The notes under the pieces: generated by a model | Told to the model about the DNA's origin: nothing | Database searches by the model: none | The model's input: only the letters and a program-made list of their open reading frames with translations | Translations under genes and position numbers: made by a program | Shown here: in pieces, positions 62,900 through 64,000 of the stretch | How the letters are laid out: each line of letters starts with the position of its first letter | How positions within the stretch are numbered: position 1 is the stretch's first letter | Source: Nostoc sp. FACHB-892 | Lineage (GTDB): Bacteria > Cyanobacteriota > Cyanobacteriia > Cyanobacteriales > Nostocaceae | NCBI RefSeq assembly: GCF_014698795.1 | Contig: NZ_JACJTR010000032.1 | Location: 1-64,000, forward strand | Length of the DNA: 64,000 nucleotides | Reading direction: 5' to 3'

Positions 62900-64000
62900 A
62901 TGTCTACATTTGATTCTACTAAAACAAGACTAGAGACTTTACTGAAAGATATCATCACAGGTGAAATTCAACTACCCGATTTCCAACGGGGATGGGTTTG
63001 GGATGATGAACACATTCGTTCACTGTTAGTCAGTATTGCGCGTTCTTTCCCTGTGGGAGCAATTATGCTGCTTGAGGCTGGTGGTGATGCTAAGTTTAAA
63101 GCCCGGCCTGTTGAGGGAGTAGATCCAACACAAGCAACACTTGATAAATTGAAAAAGCTTATTCTCGATGGGCAACAACGGCTGACTTCATTAACGCAAG
63201 TATTAATATTTAAGCAACCCGTTCAAACTCGTGACTCTAAGAAAAAATTAGTACAGCGTTATTACTATATTGATATTGAAACGGCCTTATTAGGGCCAGA
63301 ACATTACGAAAGCGCAATTATTAGCATTGATGCAAATCGTATTCAAAAAGAGAACTTTGGGCGTGATGTCAAACTTGACCTCAGTACGCCAGAAAAGGAA
63401 TATGAACACTTTTACTTTCCTTGTAATGAAATTCTCAACGCAGGTACTTGGGAAGTAGGATTAAATAAGTATGATGCAAATCATGGCTCAAATAAATTGA
63501 GCCGCTATATGGAATTTCGTACCCAAGTTCTTGATGAATTTCGTTATTATGAGTTACCCATCATTGAACTCAATCGCAACAATAAAAAGGAAGCTGTTTG
63601 TCTTGTCTTTGAGAAAGTAAATACTGGTGGTGTTAACCTCTCGGTTTTTGAACTTTTAACTGCCACCTATGCTGCTGATAACATCAACTTGCGGGATGAA
63701 TGGTTTGGTAATATTCAAGAAGGAATTGAAGGGATTCAACCGTACCTCAGAAAACAACGTTTATTACATGAAGTTGAACCGACAGAGTTTTTCCAGGGAT
63801 TAACGCTACTGTACAGTTTGGAGAAACGCCAGCAAGACTTAAAAGCAGGTAAAACTGGCAAGCAAATAACAGGTGTGACTGCCAAGCGCGAAGCCGTTCT
63901 ATCTTTAACTGTAGATGCTTTACAAAAATGGAAACAGCCTCTTACGCAGGGTTATTGGAAAGCAGCTAAATTCTTACGTCAGCAATCGTTTTTCTCAACT
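62900..64000 (+). CDS. DUF262 (GmrS-like) protein, 3' end outside window
   Basis: 367 residues visible from the ATG at 62900 to the window end. The DUF262 signature is complete at the start: LEALLKDIITGEIQLPDFQR-type spacing (here LETLLKDIITGEIQLPDFQ), followed by RGWVWDDEHIRSLLVSIARS, and LILDGQQRLTSL at about 92-103. The EKVNTGGVNLSVFELLTATY segment is also typical. DUF262 proteins include the GmrS subunit of the GmrSD modification-dependent restriction system and BrxU-like type IV enzymes, which use NTP to cut modified DNA. Its partner (DUF1524) may lie beyond the window. It adds a modified-DNA arm next to DISARM. Confidence 0.88.
   Translation, partial: MSTFDSTKTRLETLLKDIITGEIQLPDFQRGWVWDDEHIRSLLVSIARSFPVGAIMLLEAGGDAKFKARPVEGVDPTQATLDKLKKLILDGQQRLTSLTQVLIFKQPVQTRDSKKKLVQRYYYIDIETALLGPEHYESAIISIDANRIQKENFGRDVKLDLSTPEKEYEHFYFPCNEILNAGTWEVGLNKYDANHGSNKLSRYMEFRTQVLDEFRYYELPIIELNRNNKKEAVCLVFEKVNTGGVNLSVFELLTATYAADNINLRDEWFGNIQEGIEGIQPYLRKQRLLHEVEPTEFFQGLTLLYSLEKRQQDLKAGKTGKQITGVTAKREAVLSLTVDALQKWKQPLTQGYWKAAKFLRQQSFFST

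Noticed and set aside
1-64000. tRNA, rRNA or riboswitch genes
   Set aside because: I scanned for characteristic rRNA segments and tRNA-like GGTTCRA loops with paired arms and saw none convincing. A dedicated tRNA search would settle it.

Overview
The window looks like a stretch of a large plasmid, or of an integrated plasmid-like region, from a filamentous heterocyst-type cyanobacterium (Nostoc/Anabaena group). Evidence read from the sequence: very frequent HIP1 octamers (GCGATCGC), heptameric short tandem repeats of the CAATTCG and CGATGAC types, CHASE3 signalling proteins of cyanobacterial style, and a plasmid-like block holding a DnaB-type helicase, a winged-helix replication-type protein, an AlkB-like oxygenase and many short overlapping unknown genes. 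No rRNA, tRNA or CRISPR array was seen.

Layout. 1-3.9 kb: sparse, small unknown genes and a MITE-like repeat. 3.9-8.4 kb: two membrane c-di-GMP proteins on the minus strand (CHASE3-PAS-GGDEF-EAL and CHASE3-GAF-GGDEF). 8.5-13.7 kb: small genes, including a gene duplicated with its upstream DNA (about 400 bp direct repeat), a short DNA-binding-like protein, a ZIP-like membrane protein and an Hpt phosphotransfer protein. 14.2-17 kb: decayed genes. A cytosine methyltransferase gene is broken by a repeat-bounded four-helix-bundle gene, next to an ASCH protein and a frameshifted Rpn-type nuclease. 17.1-25.6 kb: a long minus-strand gene block of plasmid maintenance type, controlled from a palindrome-rich region near 25.7 kb. 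26.2-40.2 kb: a mosaic in which full or broken copies of one plasmid gene family (26252, 30283, 32588, 35163, 40085; a further decayed relative at 12141) alternate with defence-like cargo. The cargo is a cold-shock/zinc-ribbon protein, a PD-(D/E)XK-like nuclease, a NERD-helicase, and an SF2 helicase-HNH protein whose reading frame needs a -1 shift at a dnaX-type A AAA AAG heptamer. 40.2-43.9 kb: a GIY-YIG nuclease gene split by an ISH3-type element, itself split by an IS4-type element; both target duplications are readable. 44-45 kb: an LRAT-like protein with a small partner.

45.7-64 kb is the main find: a class 1 DISARM anti-phage locus. It runs XRE regulator, drmD (SNF2 helicase), drmMI (adenine methylase), two paralogous envelope/membrane proteins, drmA, drmB, drmC, an unknown helical protein, and a DUF262/GmrS-like gene cut by the window end. 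Core junctions overlap by 4 bp (drmA/drmB, drmB/drmC and the two paralogs), which suggests one transcription unit. The paralog pair inside the operon is not part of the DISARM gene set I know and is the best candidate for an undescribed module.
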